From Globisporangium splendens (lineage: Eukaryota; Oomycota; Peronosporomycetes; Pythiales; Pythiaceae), in the NCBI GenBank assembly GCA_006386115.1, contig VFIW01000031.1, positions 62,001-126,000 on the forward strand: a stretch of DNA of 64,000 nucleotides. Direction: 5' to 3'. The notes beneath the pieces were generated by a model. The model was not told the DNA's origin. It saw nothing but the letters and a program-made list of their open reading frames with translations, and did no database searches. A program made the translations under genes and the position numbers. Below are positions 51,450-63,800 of the stretch, piece by piece (within the stretch, counting starts at the first letter, position 1; the number at the start of each line of letters is the position of its first letter).

Positions 51450-54400
51450 AAATAAAAGTCTATTACCAAACGTTACCTAGCCGTTGCGGTCCACACCGCG
51501 TGGCATATCTGTCACACACTACTGTTGGTAGTTGTTGTGTCCGTGTCCCGGGATGTTGTGGGGATGGGGTGCGCGGTTGAGATGCTGTCGTAATGGTTGG
51601 GTTTGTGAGGCGATATCCTTCGTGGATCTTGCGCTTCTGGTCGTGTCTCGACCATTCTATTGTTTCTCTCTCGTTTGTGCAGGGGCCGCTGTGCGCGGTT
51701 GCTTTGGCTGCGTGCGTTCCGTTGGGACTCGCGCCTGTCGGGTTGTGTCACGGCGCCGCGCTGGTGTCGTCGCGTTGCTGGAAGCTGAGGCTGGGGTCGG
51801 GCCGCGAGTTTGGCTCGTGGCTGTCACTGTCGCTGTTGTTGCTCTGGATCGTCGTCGGTTGTAGCTGTCGGTCGTTGCTGTCGTTGTTGGTGCTCTGGAT
51901 CGCCGTCGAGTGTCGCTGTTGGTGGTCGGTCTCCGTGCGCCTGGCCGCTCTTTGGTTTGACCACTGGCGCGAGGCGTAGTACTTACCTTTCTTGCAGTTG
52001 CCGTCATCGCCGGTTCGCTTGAGTCTCGAGCGGCGCTCGGGTGCGTGCTCGACGCTTTGGTCGCACTCGTTCGTGCGATCTGTCGCGGCCGTTCTTGTGT
52101 GCTGTGCTGCTGGCGTTGTCTACCGTTCTCCACTCCGTTGCCGTCAGTGCCACGAGCTCTGGTACTGCTGGACTTACCCTGACCTGTCGGTGTTCTGGAC
52201 GCGGCACTGGGTTTCTCCATGCCGCGGCCGGAATGCCGCTGTCCATCCGTCGTCGTCGATCTTTGCATCGTGGCCGTTGTCGAGGTCGCTGGCGTAGCCG
52301 CACGTGTGGGCGAGCGCGTGAGCGTCGCGTTGCTTCGGTTCGTCGATGATCTGGTTGCCTGTGGTCGCTGCTGCGGGTGTGGTCTTGGTCTTGGCCCTTG
52401 CTCTCGGTTGGATCGAGCGCTGTCACGACATATCGCTTGAGTGCGGTGCGTCGTAGTCGCCATCTCTGCCGCCGTCGGCGTGGTGCCAATGCGGTCGGCT
52501 GAGTTCCTGCAGTTGTCTTCCCGTTGCTGATTTGTCGTCGCTGCTCGCGCTGGCGCTGACGCTCGCGTCAGAAGCCTCGTCTCTCCGTTTGCAATTGCGT
52601 GTCGCTTCCAGATGCGGTGGCTGAAGTTCACGTGCCGTGCCGAGAGCTGCCGCTCTAGTGCGCGCGAGACACCTTTTCGCATCCCAAGCATGTCGGTGTA
52701 CACCTCGAGATTGCTCGAGCAGATGGACCCAAGAGATCCGTAAACTAGTGCACCCACGTGCACTGTGTACCCTTTGTACTCTAGGAAGCGCACGATGTTC
52801 TCGTATTTCTTAATCTTGATCGCGCGGACGCGCGCAAAGTTCGGCGAAGTGGCAGCGTCATCCGTGGCCTGGTCTTCGAATGCGACGGCGAGGTCCACGA
52901 TGCTGGCGGTCATTGCGTTGTCATCGTAAAGTTGGACGTCCGGTCGTTGGGCCGTTTGACTTCTGCTGGTGCTCGTGTCATTGTCCTCCATACCCGGCAC
53001 AGTCGCGTCGATGAGCAGCCGCTGATGGGAGCGTCTGCTACGACCTTGTTCCGCCACCACGCGGTGTCGGATGATCTGCAGCGACTCATCGTGCCGCACA
53101 CGAATAGCGTCGGCACCAAATGAGCAATGATGGAGAACGTGAGCAAGCGTTTCGGTGTCGTTGCAGCCTGGTGCACGACACCGATTATTCTGCACAATGT
53201 GCTTGCGCTTCAACGCGCTGCGCGTATCAACTTGGTTGAGCCGAGCACGCACCGCAAAGCGATAGCTACTATCGTAGACAGCTGACGGCCGCGTCAGAAA
53301 CGCGCTGCCAGCGCCACCGTGGAGCCGAGCCGTCTTGCCTTGGTCTTGGAAAGTGCGCCAGCGCGCCAGATGTCGGAGCCGGAGATGTGTCTTGATCTGC
53401 CGCCCCCACTCCTTGGGAACCAGTGCTTTCTGCGTGTGTGGTACTTGCAGTTGCAGGTGTTCGCCGTTCACCGTCCCTAACTTGAGTTCAAAGGTCTTCA
53501 GGTACGTCGCGACATCGACCCACAGAGAGGCCGAGTCGCCCGACACCTTCTTTTTCAGCGCAAACGCTGATCCAGCGAGTTCGCTGTTCAGGAACATTTG
53601 GATTGCTTCCTCTTCACGATCGGTCCAATGTGGTTCGTTGAGCACGAAGCGCTTCCGAATCACCGTCAGAAGTTGCCCTCGCGCGATGGCTCGCACGTTG
53701 GGATCTTGCGAGTGCAGCATCTGTAGACCGTGGGTGATTTTGAGAGCGCCATACAATTCGCGCAATGGTAGAAGTCCGAGGCCACCCGCCGACGTTGGCG
53801 CATACAGAAACTCGGTCGTCGCGGTCTGCGGCAGCTGCAGCAGCCGCTTCAAGCCACGCACGAGCGTTTTGTCAAAGCCGTCGAACATGCTGAGGAACGG
53901 GCGCAGATGGCGCAGCGGGTAGTCGAGCTTGGAGAGCACATACGACTTGATCGCGCGCATTATTTGCCACGGAGCTAGGGGACTCTGTAGCAGCTTGATC
54001 ACATCCGTCGTCAGCTCACGCAGCGTATCTTGGAGCACGACACGTACACGTGCATGGTCTGGACCGTCCTCAATGCCCAGATAAACGTAGCCGTCGTGGC
54101 CAGTGAGCCTCGGTATCACGTTGTCGTGGATCGACAGATCGAGGCGCTCGTTGTGGCTCTCGCAGTCCGCAGCAGCGTCTGACACCATCAACGCGCATTT
54201 GCTCGCGTTGGCCTCCATTCGAGTCCACTGCAGGAATTCAAGCACGGCACCGTGGAGCGCACGAATTCCAGTGGCTGTTTTGGCAAAGATCTTCAGGTCG
54301 TCGGCATACGCTGACGTGCACTCTGGATTACCAGCAGCTAGCGACACCCCGTGCTCGGATTTCATGCCGTCCAGGACGAACATGAGCGGCGTGAGCGTAG

Positions 54401-57400
54401 CAATAAACAGGTACGGGCTGAGCGGACAGCCTTGATAGACACCGCGGCCCCCCTGATGCACCGGGTCTGTTGTGCCATCGCGCGAGTCAACAATGAAGTA
54501 CGAGTCCGTGTAGATGTCGCGTACCACCTGCAGAAACGCGTGTGGCACGCCGAGCCTCTCGAGCACCTTCCACATGTACACCTGCGGCAGCGATCCAAAC
54601 GCGTTGCGCAGGTCGTACCAGACGACAAAGAGCTTCTTGCGAGTGCGCCGCGCTTGTTCGTACAAACTCGTGGCCACGAAGTTGTGTTCATTGCACCCGT
54701 TGAAAGAACGGAACCCTTTCTGCGAGAATGTGAACCTAGCGTTGGCATCCATCCAGCGCTGAAAACGCACTGCGAGGACACCGGCGTAGAGCTTGTACAC
54801 TGTCTGCTGGAGACAGATTGGTCTCCAATTGCTCGGGTTGCCGCGTTCACCCTTGCGCTTGTAGATGAGGCGTACGTAGCCGACTTTCCACAGCCTTGGG
54901 ACACTTTGGAATGTCCAGCACGCGTTAAATACTGCGTGCAAAAGGTCGAGCAGTTGGAGCTTAAAGCGCACGTAGACGTCATACGGGATCCCGTCAAGAC
55001 CTGGAGCCGACTGCTTATGCGCTCGATCGAGTTGGTCCTCGATGTCACCGCGCGCGATTGGCGCAGTCAGCAGTTCCATCTCATTCGCTGCGTTCGCCTG
55101 ATTGTCGATCGCCTCACGGAATCGCGCACCGCAAGCCGCATTAAAGTCAAAGTCGTCTGGCGGTGTCGCCTGCGTCTGGAAGTAGGCGTAGAGGTCACGT
55201 GGCTCGATCGGACAGCTGTTGTCACCACCATAGTTGTCGTTGGCGCCGGCATGGAGGATCTCGGACACACACTGGCGCTCATTGCTCATGAACAGTTGGC
55301 GAGTCGCCTGGCGCTGACTGGCGCGTTCGAGGCGCGCAACACGCCGCGCAGCCTTGCGCACAGTCTTCTTGGTGCTCGGCGAGGTCTTGTCGGCAAGGCG
55401 TTTGCTGGCGCTGAGTTCGTCGCGTGCGCTGTCGATGGCAAGTTGGAGGAGGGTCGGCCCTCCGTTCCTGCGCTTACGGCGTGGTCTGGATCGTGGTCTC
55501 GTGCTGGAGCCGTCGCGTCGGTTTCGTTTCGCGGTCGGCCGCGAGACGCTCTGTCGCGCGCCTGTCGCCCGGGCGGCAGCGTGCGGTGCTACATCGGCGA
55601 AGCCCGCCGTGCTGCGCGCGTTGGCGCGCTCGGCGTCACCAGTGGTGTCGCCTGGCTGAGTCGACAGCTTTGTCGCTGCTGTAAGAAGCTCGGAGAGCTC
55701 TGCTGTGATGGCTGTAATGTAGCCTTCCGCGGAGCGCCAGTCCGGCGCATCCGTGATCTTGTCGGCCATTCTTCGAGCCAGCGTTTGAATCTGTTGCTCG
55801 AGTTTGCTCTGAAGCGGTGGAGCGAGTCGTGGTACGCGAAGACGCGGCTGTCGCAGCGGTACTACTCCTGGGCCAATCTCGAGCACGGGGAAGATGGTGC
55901 CACCGTCGCGGTCTGCGTTGGCAGCGTCGGCTTCAGCGTCGGGGTCGGGGTCACCTAGGTCCATGCGTACATTATCACTGTCATTGTCCTGGTCTTGGTC
56001 TTGGTCGCCGGTGGTCGAATCAGTCTCCATGGGGACAGGTCCATCCGGAGTCGGTGGCGTTCCGTACGTGCCGGGCCAGTGCCAGCACTGCGCGGCGTCA
56101 CCTGGTGATGTGTGCTTGGCGCATACGGCCACGCATTTACAGAGATCCAATGCTCTGTTGGCGAGTCGGTCTGCGTGGGAATTACGCAGTCGGTCGATGT
56201 GCTTGAGCGCATACGACTCGAACTCCTGGCACGTCGCGTACGCGAGGTCGCGCAGCGGCCGTAGTTCTTTTCCGCAAGCAAACATGCCCTTGATTTGCTC
56301 GATCACGAGCTTCGAGTCGCCCTCGATGCGGACATGCTTGACGCCATGATGGACAGCGCACAGCAGGCCATCGATGATAGCGTTGTACTCTGCCGTGTTG
56401 TTTGTCGAGGCGCAGTCGGCGATGTAGCGGTAACTCGTCCAGAAGATCTTGCCGTTTGGCCGAGTGAGCGCCGCACCGGCACCCGCTGGTCCTGGGTTCC
56501 GGCGGCAGGCGCCGTCGAAACGAAGTTGCCATGGAGCAACGATCGTACCTCCGAACGGAGGCTCGTCAGCAGCTGCTACTGCTGCTTCTACTGGGCGCGA
56601 TGCTGGGACTAATGCGGCCGTTGCAGGTTCGTCTGGTCTCGGAGCTGGTCGTGGTGGTCTCAGGTCTGCTGCTGTTGCTGCTGGAAGATCTGGTCTCGGT
56701 GCTGGTTCTGCTTCGGCTGCTGCACGTCGTTCTGGATCTGCTGCTGGTGCGACTGCAGTGGCTGTCACATTGGTTGTGACCATCTGCCCGTCGTCGCTGT
56801 CGTCGTCGGAAAGCATGGTCGTGTCGTCGATATTCGCAATGGCGTCGTAAAACTCGTCTTCGTCATGGGAGTCCATGTCGTGGTCGTCGGTCGGTGCTGG
56901 AGCTGTCGAAGGCGCGTGAGTGCGCAAGAGAGCATCAACGTTGGCTGCGGCACACGCGGTGACGTGCGCGTGCCATGAGCGCGCGTCCGTGAGGAACGCG
57001 ATGCAGCTTGGGCAGGTGCGCGGGTAGCGCCCCTGCGGTGCAAGCGAGAGAGAAGCTTGCGGTGGTGTGTCATCCACGTGCACTCTCGTTCCCGAGGCGG
57101 TGCACACGGGCACACCAGCATTTCCGTCCATTTCCTCGTCCTCATCCGCGACCGCTGATGCGGCCGCTGGCGCTTGCCGATCTGGTGGTTGTGGTGCGTT
57201 GGTGTGGTCGTGCCACTCGTCGCAGCGCCCAGAGTGAGCAAAAGCGTCGAGACGGCTGCCGAACAGTGCCGAGCATGGACACGTGGCTTGGAACCAGTCC
57301 TCGAAGACCGAGGTCCGGTGGGCGCTGCGGCGGTGCGCCACGAGCGCGCCGTAATGGCGGAACTCGTCGGCGCACGCCGCGCACCCGAACCGCGAATCGT

Positions 57401-57703
57401 TGTGGCGGAAGATCGACATAAGCGGACCGCGCGCGGCGGCGCCGTCGTCAGCGACGTCAGCGTCGTCGTCCGCGGGAGCTCGAAGCCGCATGGTCGGGGG
57501 GGGGCGCACACGCCGCGACCAGTCGTTTCACCGGCTGAGCTGCACACTCGCGCGCGTGTGTGAACACGCACGTATGGACACACGCACGCCTGCTGTAAGC
57601 AGGGCACACACAGGGCCAGAGGCTAGGCGCGAACGATGGGGTCGATAGGAAGGAGGGGAAAGCGAAAAGGGCGGTGGGGGCGGCGCACGCGCTCACCCCC
57701 GCT
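51329..57703 (-). mobile_element. Non-LTR retrotransposon B4 (family B), full length
   Basis: 6375 bp, open ORF, same layout as B1. Confidence 0.9.
51657..57491 (-). CDS. Family B retrotransposon polyprotein (one extra Gly in RT)
   Basis: 1944 aa from the ATG at 57491. Differs from B1 by a three-base insertion near 54449 that adds a glycine directly before GVYQGCPLSP in RT motif B (HQGGRGVYQG), and by an Ala to Thr change shortly after (FIATLTP). All catalytic residues are kept. Variants GDTTGD, HAGANDN and QVYMW link it to B1, but DKTLVRG and TPTAAEM link it to B2/B5. Confidence 0.9.
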   Translation of the reverse strand: MRLRAPADDDADVADDGAAARGPLMSIFRHNDSRFGCAACADEFRHYGALVAHRRSAHRTSVFEDWFQATCPCSALFGSRLDAFAHSGRCDEWHDHTNAPQPPDRQAPAAASAVADEDEEMDGNAGVPVCTASGTRVHVDDTPPQASLSLAPQGRYPRTCPSCIAFLTDARSWHAHVTACAAANVDALLRTHAPSTAPAPTDDHDMDSHDEDEFYDAIANIDDTTMLSDDDSDDGQMVTTNVTATAVAPAADPERRAAAEAEPAPRPDLPAATAADLRPPRPAPRPDEPATAALVPASRPVEAAVAAADEPPFGGTIVAPWQLRFDGACRRNPGPAGAGAALTRPNGKIFWTSYRYIADCASTNNTAEYNAIIDGLLCAVHHGVKHVRIEGDSKLVIEQIKGMFACGKELRPLRDLAYATCQEFESYALKHIDRLRNSHADRLANRALDLCKCVAVCAKHTSPGDAAQCWHWPGTYGTPPTPDGPVPMETDSTTGDQDQDQDNDSDNVRMDLGDPDPDAEADAANADRDGGTIFPVLEIGPGVVPLRQPRLRVPRLAPPLQSKLEQQIQTLARRMADKITDAPDWRSAEGYITAITAELSELLTAATKLSTQPGDTTGDAERANARSTAGFADVAPHAAARATGARQSVSRPTAKRNRRDGSSTRPRSRPRRKRRNGGPTLLQLAIDSARDELSASKRLADKTSPSTKKTVRKAARRVARLERASQRQATRQLFMSNERQCVSEILHAGANDNYGGDNSCPIEPRDLYAYFQTQATPPDDFDFNAACGARFREAIDNQANAANEMELLTAPIARGDIEDQLDRAHKQSAPGLDGIPYDVYVRFKLQLLDLLHAVFNACWTFQSVPRLWKVGYVRLIYKRKGERGNPSNWRPICLQQTVYKLYAGVLAVRFQRWMDANARFTFSQKGFRSFNGCNEHNFVATSLYEQARRTRKKLFVVWYDLRNAFGSLPQVYMWKVLERLGVPHAFLQVVRDIYTDSYFIVDSRDGTTDPVHQGGRGVYQGCPLSPYLFIATLTPLMFVLDGMKSEHGVSLAAGNPECTSAYADDLKIFAKTATGIRALHGAVLEFLQWTRMEANASKCALMVSDAAADCESHNERLDLSIHDNVIPRLTGHDGYVYLGIEDGPDHARVRVVLQDTLRELTTDVIKLLQSPLAPWQIMRAIKSYVLSKLDYPLRHLRPFLSMFDGFDKTLVRGLKRLLQLPQTATTEFLYAPTSAGGLGLLPLRELYGALKITHGLQMLHSQDPNVRAIARGQLLTVIRKRFVLNEPHWTDREEEAIQMFLNSELAGSAFALKKKVSGDSASLWVDVATYLKTFELKLGTVNGEHLQLQVPHTQKALVPKEWGRQIKTHLRLRHLARWRTFQDQGKTARLHGGAGSAFLTRPSAVYDSSYRFAVRARLNQVDTRSALKRKHIVQNNRCRAPGCNDTETLAHVLHHCSFGADAIRVRHDESLQIIRHRVVAEQGRSRRSHQRLLIDATVPGMEDNDTSTSRSQTAQRPDVQLYDDNAMTASIVDLAVAFEDQATDDAATSPNFARVRAIKIKKYENIVRFLEYKGYTVHVGALVYGSLGSICSSNLEVYTDMLGMRKGVSRALERQLSARHVNFSHRIWKRHAIANGETRLLTRASAPARAATTNQQREDNCRNSADRIGTTPTAAEMATTTHRTQAICRDSARSNREQGPRPRPHPQQRPQATRSSTNRSNATLTRSPTRAATPATSTTATMQRSTTTDGQRHSGRGMEKPSAASRTPTGQGKSSSTRARGTDGNGVENGRQRQQHSTQERPRQIARTSATKASSTHPSAARDSSEPAMTATARKVSTTPRASGQTKERPGARRPTTNSDTRRRSRAPTTTATTDSYNRRRSRATTATVTATSQTRGPTPASASSNATTPARRRDTTRQARVPTERTQPKQPRTAAPAQTREKQ

Positions 57704-57824
57704 GACAAAAATTCTACTGTGGAGTTACCCGAAAGGGCATTCCTGAACCATTACAGCACCAGCGTGTAAGGGGCCTGCTCCGGCTCATGTTAATCACCTC
57801 ATTGATCGTGATCAAACACCAGTC
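57665..57824 (-). repeat. Array junction B4/B5
   Basis: Head of B4 (hairpin 57676-57700) joined to the tail of B5 (57704-57824). Confidence 0.9.
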
Positions 57825-60800
57825 AAATAAAAGTCTATTACCAAACGTTACCTAGCCGTTGCGGTCCACACCGCGTGGCATATCTGTCACACACTACTGT
57901 TGGTAGTTGTTGTGTCCGTGTCCCGGGATGTTGTGGGGATGGGGTGCGCGGTTGAGATGCTGTCGTAATGGTTGGGTTTGTGAGGCGATATCCTTCGTGG
58001 ATCTTGCGCTTCTGGTCGTGTCTCGACCATTCTATTGTTTCTCTCTCGTTTGTGCAGGGGCCGCTGTGCGCGGTTGCTTTGGCTGCGTGCGTTCCGTTGG
58101 GACTCGCGCCTGTCGGGTTGTGTCACGGCGCCGCGCTGGTGTCGTCGCGTTGCTGGAAGCTGAGGCTGGGGTCGGGCCGCGAGTTTGGCTCGTGGCTGTC
58201 ACTGTCGCTGTTGTTGCTCTGGATCGTCGTCGGTTGTAGCTGTCGGTCGTTGCTGTCGTTGTTGGTGCTCTGGATCGCCGTCGAGTGTCGCTGTTGGTGG
58301 TCGGTCTCCGTGCGCCTGGCCGCTCTTTGGTTTGACCACTGGCGTGAGGCGTAGTACTTACCTTTCTTGCAGTTGCCGTCATCGCCGGTTCGCTTGAGTC
58401 TCGAGCGCCGCTCGGGTGCGTGCTCGACGCTTTGGTCGCACTCGTTCGTGCGATCTGTCGAGGCCGTTCTTGTGTGCTGTGCTGCTGGCGTTGTCTACCG
58501 TTCTCCACTCCGTTGCCGTCAGTGCCACGAGCTCTGGTACTGCTGGACTTACCCTGACCTGTCGGTGTTCTGGACGCGGCACTGGGTTTCTCCATGCCGC
58601 GGCCGGAATGCCGCTGTCCATCCGTCGTCGTCGATCTTTGCATCGTGGCCGTTGTCGAGGTCGCTGGCGTAGTCGCACGTGTGGGCGAGCGCGTGAGCGT
58701 CGCGTTGCTTCGGTTCGTCGATGATCTGGTTGCCTGTGGTCGTTGCTGCGGGTGTGGTCTTGGTCTTGGCCCTTGCTCTCGGTTGGATCGAGCGCTGTCA
58801 CGACATATCGCTTGAGTGCGGTGCGTCGTAGTCGCCATCTCTGCCGCCGTCGGCGTGGTGCCAATGCGGTCGGCTGAGTTCCTGCAGTTGTCTTCCCGTT
58901 GCTGATTTGTCGTCGCTGCTCGCGCTGGCGCTGACGCTCGCGTCAGAAGCCTCGTCTCTCCGTTTGCAATTGCGTGTCGCTTCCAGATGCGGTGGCTGAA
59001 GTTCACGTGCCGTGCCGAGAGCTGCCGCTCTAGTGCGCGCGAGACACCTTTTCGCATCCCAAGCATGTCGGTGTACACCTCGAGATTGCTCGAGCAGATG
59101 GACCCAAGAGATCCGTAAACTAGTGCACCCACGTGCACTGTGTACCCTTTGTACTCTAGGAAGCGCACGATGTTCTCGTATTTCTTAATCTTGATCGCGC
59201 GGACGCGCGCAAAGTTCGACGAAGTGGCAGCGTCATCCGTAGCCTGGTCTTCGAATGCGACGGCGAGGTCCACGATGCTGGCGGTCATTGCGTTGTCATC
59301 GTAAAGTTGGACGTCCGGTCGTTGGGCCGTTTGACTTCTGCTGGTGCTCGTGTCATTGTCCTCCATACCCGGCACAGTCGCGTCGATGAGCAGCCGCTGA
59401 TGGGAGCGTCTGCTACGACCTTGTTCCGCCACCACGCGGTGTCGGATGATCTGCAGCGACTCATCGTGCCGCACACGAATAGCGTCGGCACCAAATGAGC
59501 AATGATGGAGAACGTGAGCAAGCGTTTCGGTGTCGTTGCAGCCTGGTGCACGACACCGATTATTCTGCACAATGTGCTTGCGCTTCAACGCGCTGCGCGT
59601 ATCAACTTGGTTGAGCCGAGCACGCACCGCAAAGCGATAGCTACTATCGTAGACAGCTGACGGCCGCGTCAGAAACGCGCTGCCAGCGCCACCGTGGAGC
59701 CGAGCCGTCTTGCCTTGGTCTTGGAAAGTGCGCCAGCGCGCCAGATGTCGGAGCCGGAGATGTGTCTTGATCTGCCGCCCCCACTCCTTGGGAACCAGTG
59801 CTTTCTGCGTGTGTGGTACTTGCAGTTGCAGGTGTTCGCCGTTCACCGTCCCTAACTTGAGTTCAAAGGTCTTCAGGTACGTCGCGACATCGACCCACAG
59901 AGAGGCCGAGTCGCCCGACACCTTCTTTTTCAGCGCAAACGCTGATCCAGCGAGTTCGCTGTTCAGGAACATTTGGATTGCTTCCTCTTCACGATCGGTC
60001 CAATGTGGTTCGTTGAGCACGAAGCGCTTCCGAATCACCGTCAGAAGTTGCCCTCGCGCGATGGCTCGCACGTTGGGATCTTGCGAGTGCAGCATCTGTA
60101 GACCGTGGGTGATTTTGAGAGCGCCATACAATTCGCGCAATGGTAGAAGTCCGAGGCCACCCGCCGACGTTGGCGCATACAGAAACTCGGTCGTCGCGGT
60201 CTGCGGCAGCTGCAGCAGCCGCTTCAAGCCACGCACGAGCGTTTTGTCAAAGCCGTCGAACATGCTGAGGAACGGGCGCAGATGGCGCAGCGGGTAGTCG
60301 AGCTTGGAGAGCACATACGACTTGATCGCGCGCATTATTTGCCACGGAGCTAGGGGACTCTGTAGCAGCTTGATCACATCCGTCGTCAGCTCACGCAGCG
60401 TATCTTGGAGCACGACACGTACGCGTGCATGGTCTGGACCGTCCTCAATGCCCAGATAAACGTAGCCGTCGTGGCCAGTGAGCCTCGGTATCACGTTGTC
60501 GTGGATCGACAGATCGAGGCGCTCGTTGTGGCTCTCGCAGTCCGCAGCAGCGTCTGACACCATCAACGCGCATTTGCTCGCGTTGGCCTCCATTCGAGTC
60601 CACTGCAGGAATTCAAGCACGGCACCGTGGAGCGCACGAATTCCAGTGGCTGTTTTGGCAAAGATCTTCAGGTCGTCGGCATACGCTGACGTGCACTCTG
60701 GATTACCAGCAGCCAGCGACACCCCGTGCTCGGATTTCATGCCGTCCAGGACGAACATGAGCGGCGTGAGCGCAGCAATAAACAGGTACGGGCTGAGCGG

Positions 60801-63800
60801 ACAGCCTTGATAGACACCGCGACCCTGATGCACCGGGTCTGTTGTGCCATCGCGCGAGTCAACAATGAAGTACGAGTCCGTGTAGATGTCGCGTACCACC
60901 TGCAGAAACGCGTGTGGCACGCCGAGCCTCTCGAGCACCTTCCACATGTACACCTGCGGCAGCGATCCAAACGCGTTGCGCAGGTCGTACCAGACGACAA
61001 AGAGCTTCTTGCGAGTGCGCCGCGCTTGTTCGTACAAACTCGTGGCCACGAAGTTGTGTTCATTGCACCCGTTGAAAGAACGGAACCCTTTCTGCGAGAA
61101 TGTGAACCTAGCGTTGGCATCCATCCAGCGCTGAAAACGCACTGCGAGGACACCGGCGTAGAGCTTGTACACTGTCTGCTGGAGACAGATTGGTCTCCAA
61201 TTGCTCGGGTTGCCGCGTTCACCCTTGCGCTTGTAGATGAGGCGTACGTAGCCGACTTTCCACAGCCTTGGGACACTTTGGAATGTCCAGCACGCGTTAA
61301 ATACTGCGTGCAAAAGGTCGAGCAGTTGGAGCTTAAAGCGCACGTAGACGTCATACGGGATCCCGTCAAGACCTGGAGCCGACTGCTTATGCGCTCGATC
61401 GAGTTGGTCCTCGATGTCACCGCGCGCGATTGGCGCAGTCAGCAGTTCCATCTCATTCGCTGCGTTCGCCTGATTGTCGATCGCCTCACGGAATCGCGCA
61501 CCGCAAGCCGCATTAAAGTCAAAGTCGTCTGGCGGTGTCGCCTGCGTCTGGAAGTAGGCGTAGAGGTCACGTGGCTCGATCGGACAGCTGTTGTCACCAC
61601 CATAGTTGTCGTTGGCGCCGGCATGGAGGATCTCGGACACACACTGGCGCTCATTGCTCATGAACAGTTGGCGAGTCGCCTGGCGCTGACTGGCGCGTTC
61701 GAGGCGCGCAACACGCCGCGCAGCCTTGCGCACAGTCTTCTTGGTGCTCGGCGAGGTCTTGTCGGCAAGGCGTTTGCTGGCGCTGAGTTCGTCGCGTGCG
61801 CTGTCGATGGCAAGTTGGAGGAGGGTCGGCCCTCCGTTCCTGCGCTTACGGCGTGGTCTGGATCGTGGTCTCGTGCTGGAGCCGTCGCGTCGGTTTCGTT
61901 TCGCGGTCGGCCGCGAGACGCTCTGTCGCGCGCCTGTCGCCCGGGCGGCAGCGTGCGGTGCTACATCGGCGAAGCCCGCCGTGCTGCGCGCGTTGGCGCG
62001 CTCGGCGTCACCAGTGGCGTCGCCTGGCTGAGTCGACAGCTTTGTCGCTGCTGTAAGAAGCTCGGAGAGCTCTGCTGTGATGGCTGTAATGTAGCCTTCC
62101 GCGGAGCGCCAGTCCGGCGCATCCGTGATCTTGTCGGCCATTCTTCGAGCCAGCGTTTGAATCTGTTGCTCGAGTTTGCTCTGAAGCGGTGGAGCGAGTC
62201 GTGGTACGCGAAGACGCGGCTGTCGCAGCGGTACTACTCCTGGGCCAATCTCGAGCACGGGGAAGATGGTGCCACCGTCGCGGTCTGCGTTGGCAGCGTC
62301 GGCTTCAGCGTCGGGGTCGGGGTCACCTAGGTCCATGCGTACATTATCACTGTCATTGTCCTGGTCTTGGTCTTGGTCGCCGGTGGTCGAATCAGTCTCC
62401 ATGGGGACAGGTCCATCCGGAGTCGGTGGCGTTCCGTACGTGCCGGGCCAGTGCCAGCACTGCGCGGCGTCACCTGGTGATGTGTGCTTGGCGCATACGG
62501 CCACGCATTTACAGAGATCCAATGCTCTGTTGGCGAGTCGGTCTGCGTGGGAATTACGCAGTCGGTCGATGTGCTTGAGCGCATACGACTCGAACTCCTG
62601 GCACGTCGCGTACGCGAGGTCGCGCAGCGGCCGTAGTTCTTTTCCGCAAGCAAACATGCCCTTGATTTGCTCGATCACGAGCTTCGAGTCGCCCTCGATG
62701 CGGACATGCTTGACGCCATGATGGACAGCGCACAGCAGGCCATCGATGATAGCGTTGTACTCTGCCGTGTTGTTTGTCGAGGCGCAGTCGGCGATGTAGC
62801 GGTAACTCGTCCAGAAGATCTTGCCGTTTGGCCGAGTGAGCGCCGCACCGGCACCCGCTGGTCCTGGGTTCCGGCGGCAGGCGCCGTCGAAACGAAGTTG
62901 CCATGGAGCAACGATCGTACCTCCGAACGGAGGCTCGTCAGCAGCTGCTACTGCTGCTTCTACTGGGCGCGATGCTGGGACTAATGCGACCGTTGCAGGT
63001 TCGTCTGGTCTCGGAGCTGGTCGTGGTGGTCTCAGGTCTGCTGCTGTTGCTGCTGGAAGATCTGGTCTCGGTGCTGGTTCTGCTTCGGCTGCTGCACGTC
63101 GTTCTGGATCTGCTGCTGGTGCGACTGCAGTGGCTGTCACATTGGTTGTGACCATCTGCCCGTCGTCGCTGTCGTCGTCGGAAAGCATGGTCGTGTCGTC
63201 GATATTCGCAATGGCGTCGTAAAACTCGTCTTCGTCATGGGAGTCCATGTCGTGGTCGTCGGTCGGTGCTGGAGCTGTCGAAGGCGCGTGAGTGCGCAAG
63301 AGAGCATCAACGTTGGCTGCGGCACACGCAGTGACGTGCGCGTGCCATGAGCGCGCGTCCGTGAGGAACGCGATGCAGCTTGGGCAGGTGCGCGGGTAGC
63401 GCCCCTGCGGTGCAAGCGAGAGAGAAGCTTGCGGTGGTGTGTCATCCACGTGCACTCTCGTTCCCGAGGCGGTGCACACGGGCACACCAGCATTTCCGTC
63501 CATTTCCTCGTCCTCATCCGCGACCGCTGATGCGGCCGCTGGCGCTTGCCGATCTGGTGGTTGTGGTGCGTTGGTGTGGTCGTGCCACTCGTCGCAGCGC
63601 CCAGAGTGAGCGAAAGCGTCGAGACGGCTGCCGAACAGTGCCGAGCATGGACACGTGGCTTGGAACCAGTCCTCGAAGACCGAGGTCCGGTGGGCGCTGC
63701 GGCGGTGCGCCACGAGCGCGCCGTAATGGCGGAACTCGTCGGCGCACGCCGCGCACCCGAACCGCGAATCGTTGTGGCGGAAGATCGACATAAGCGGACC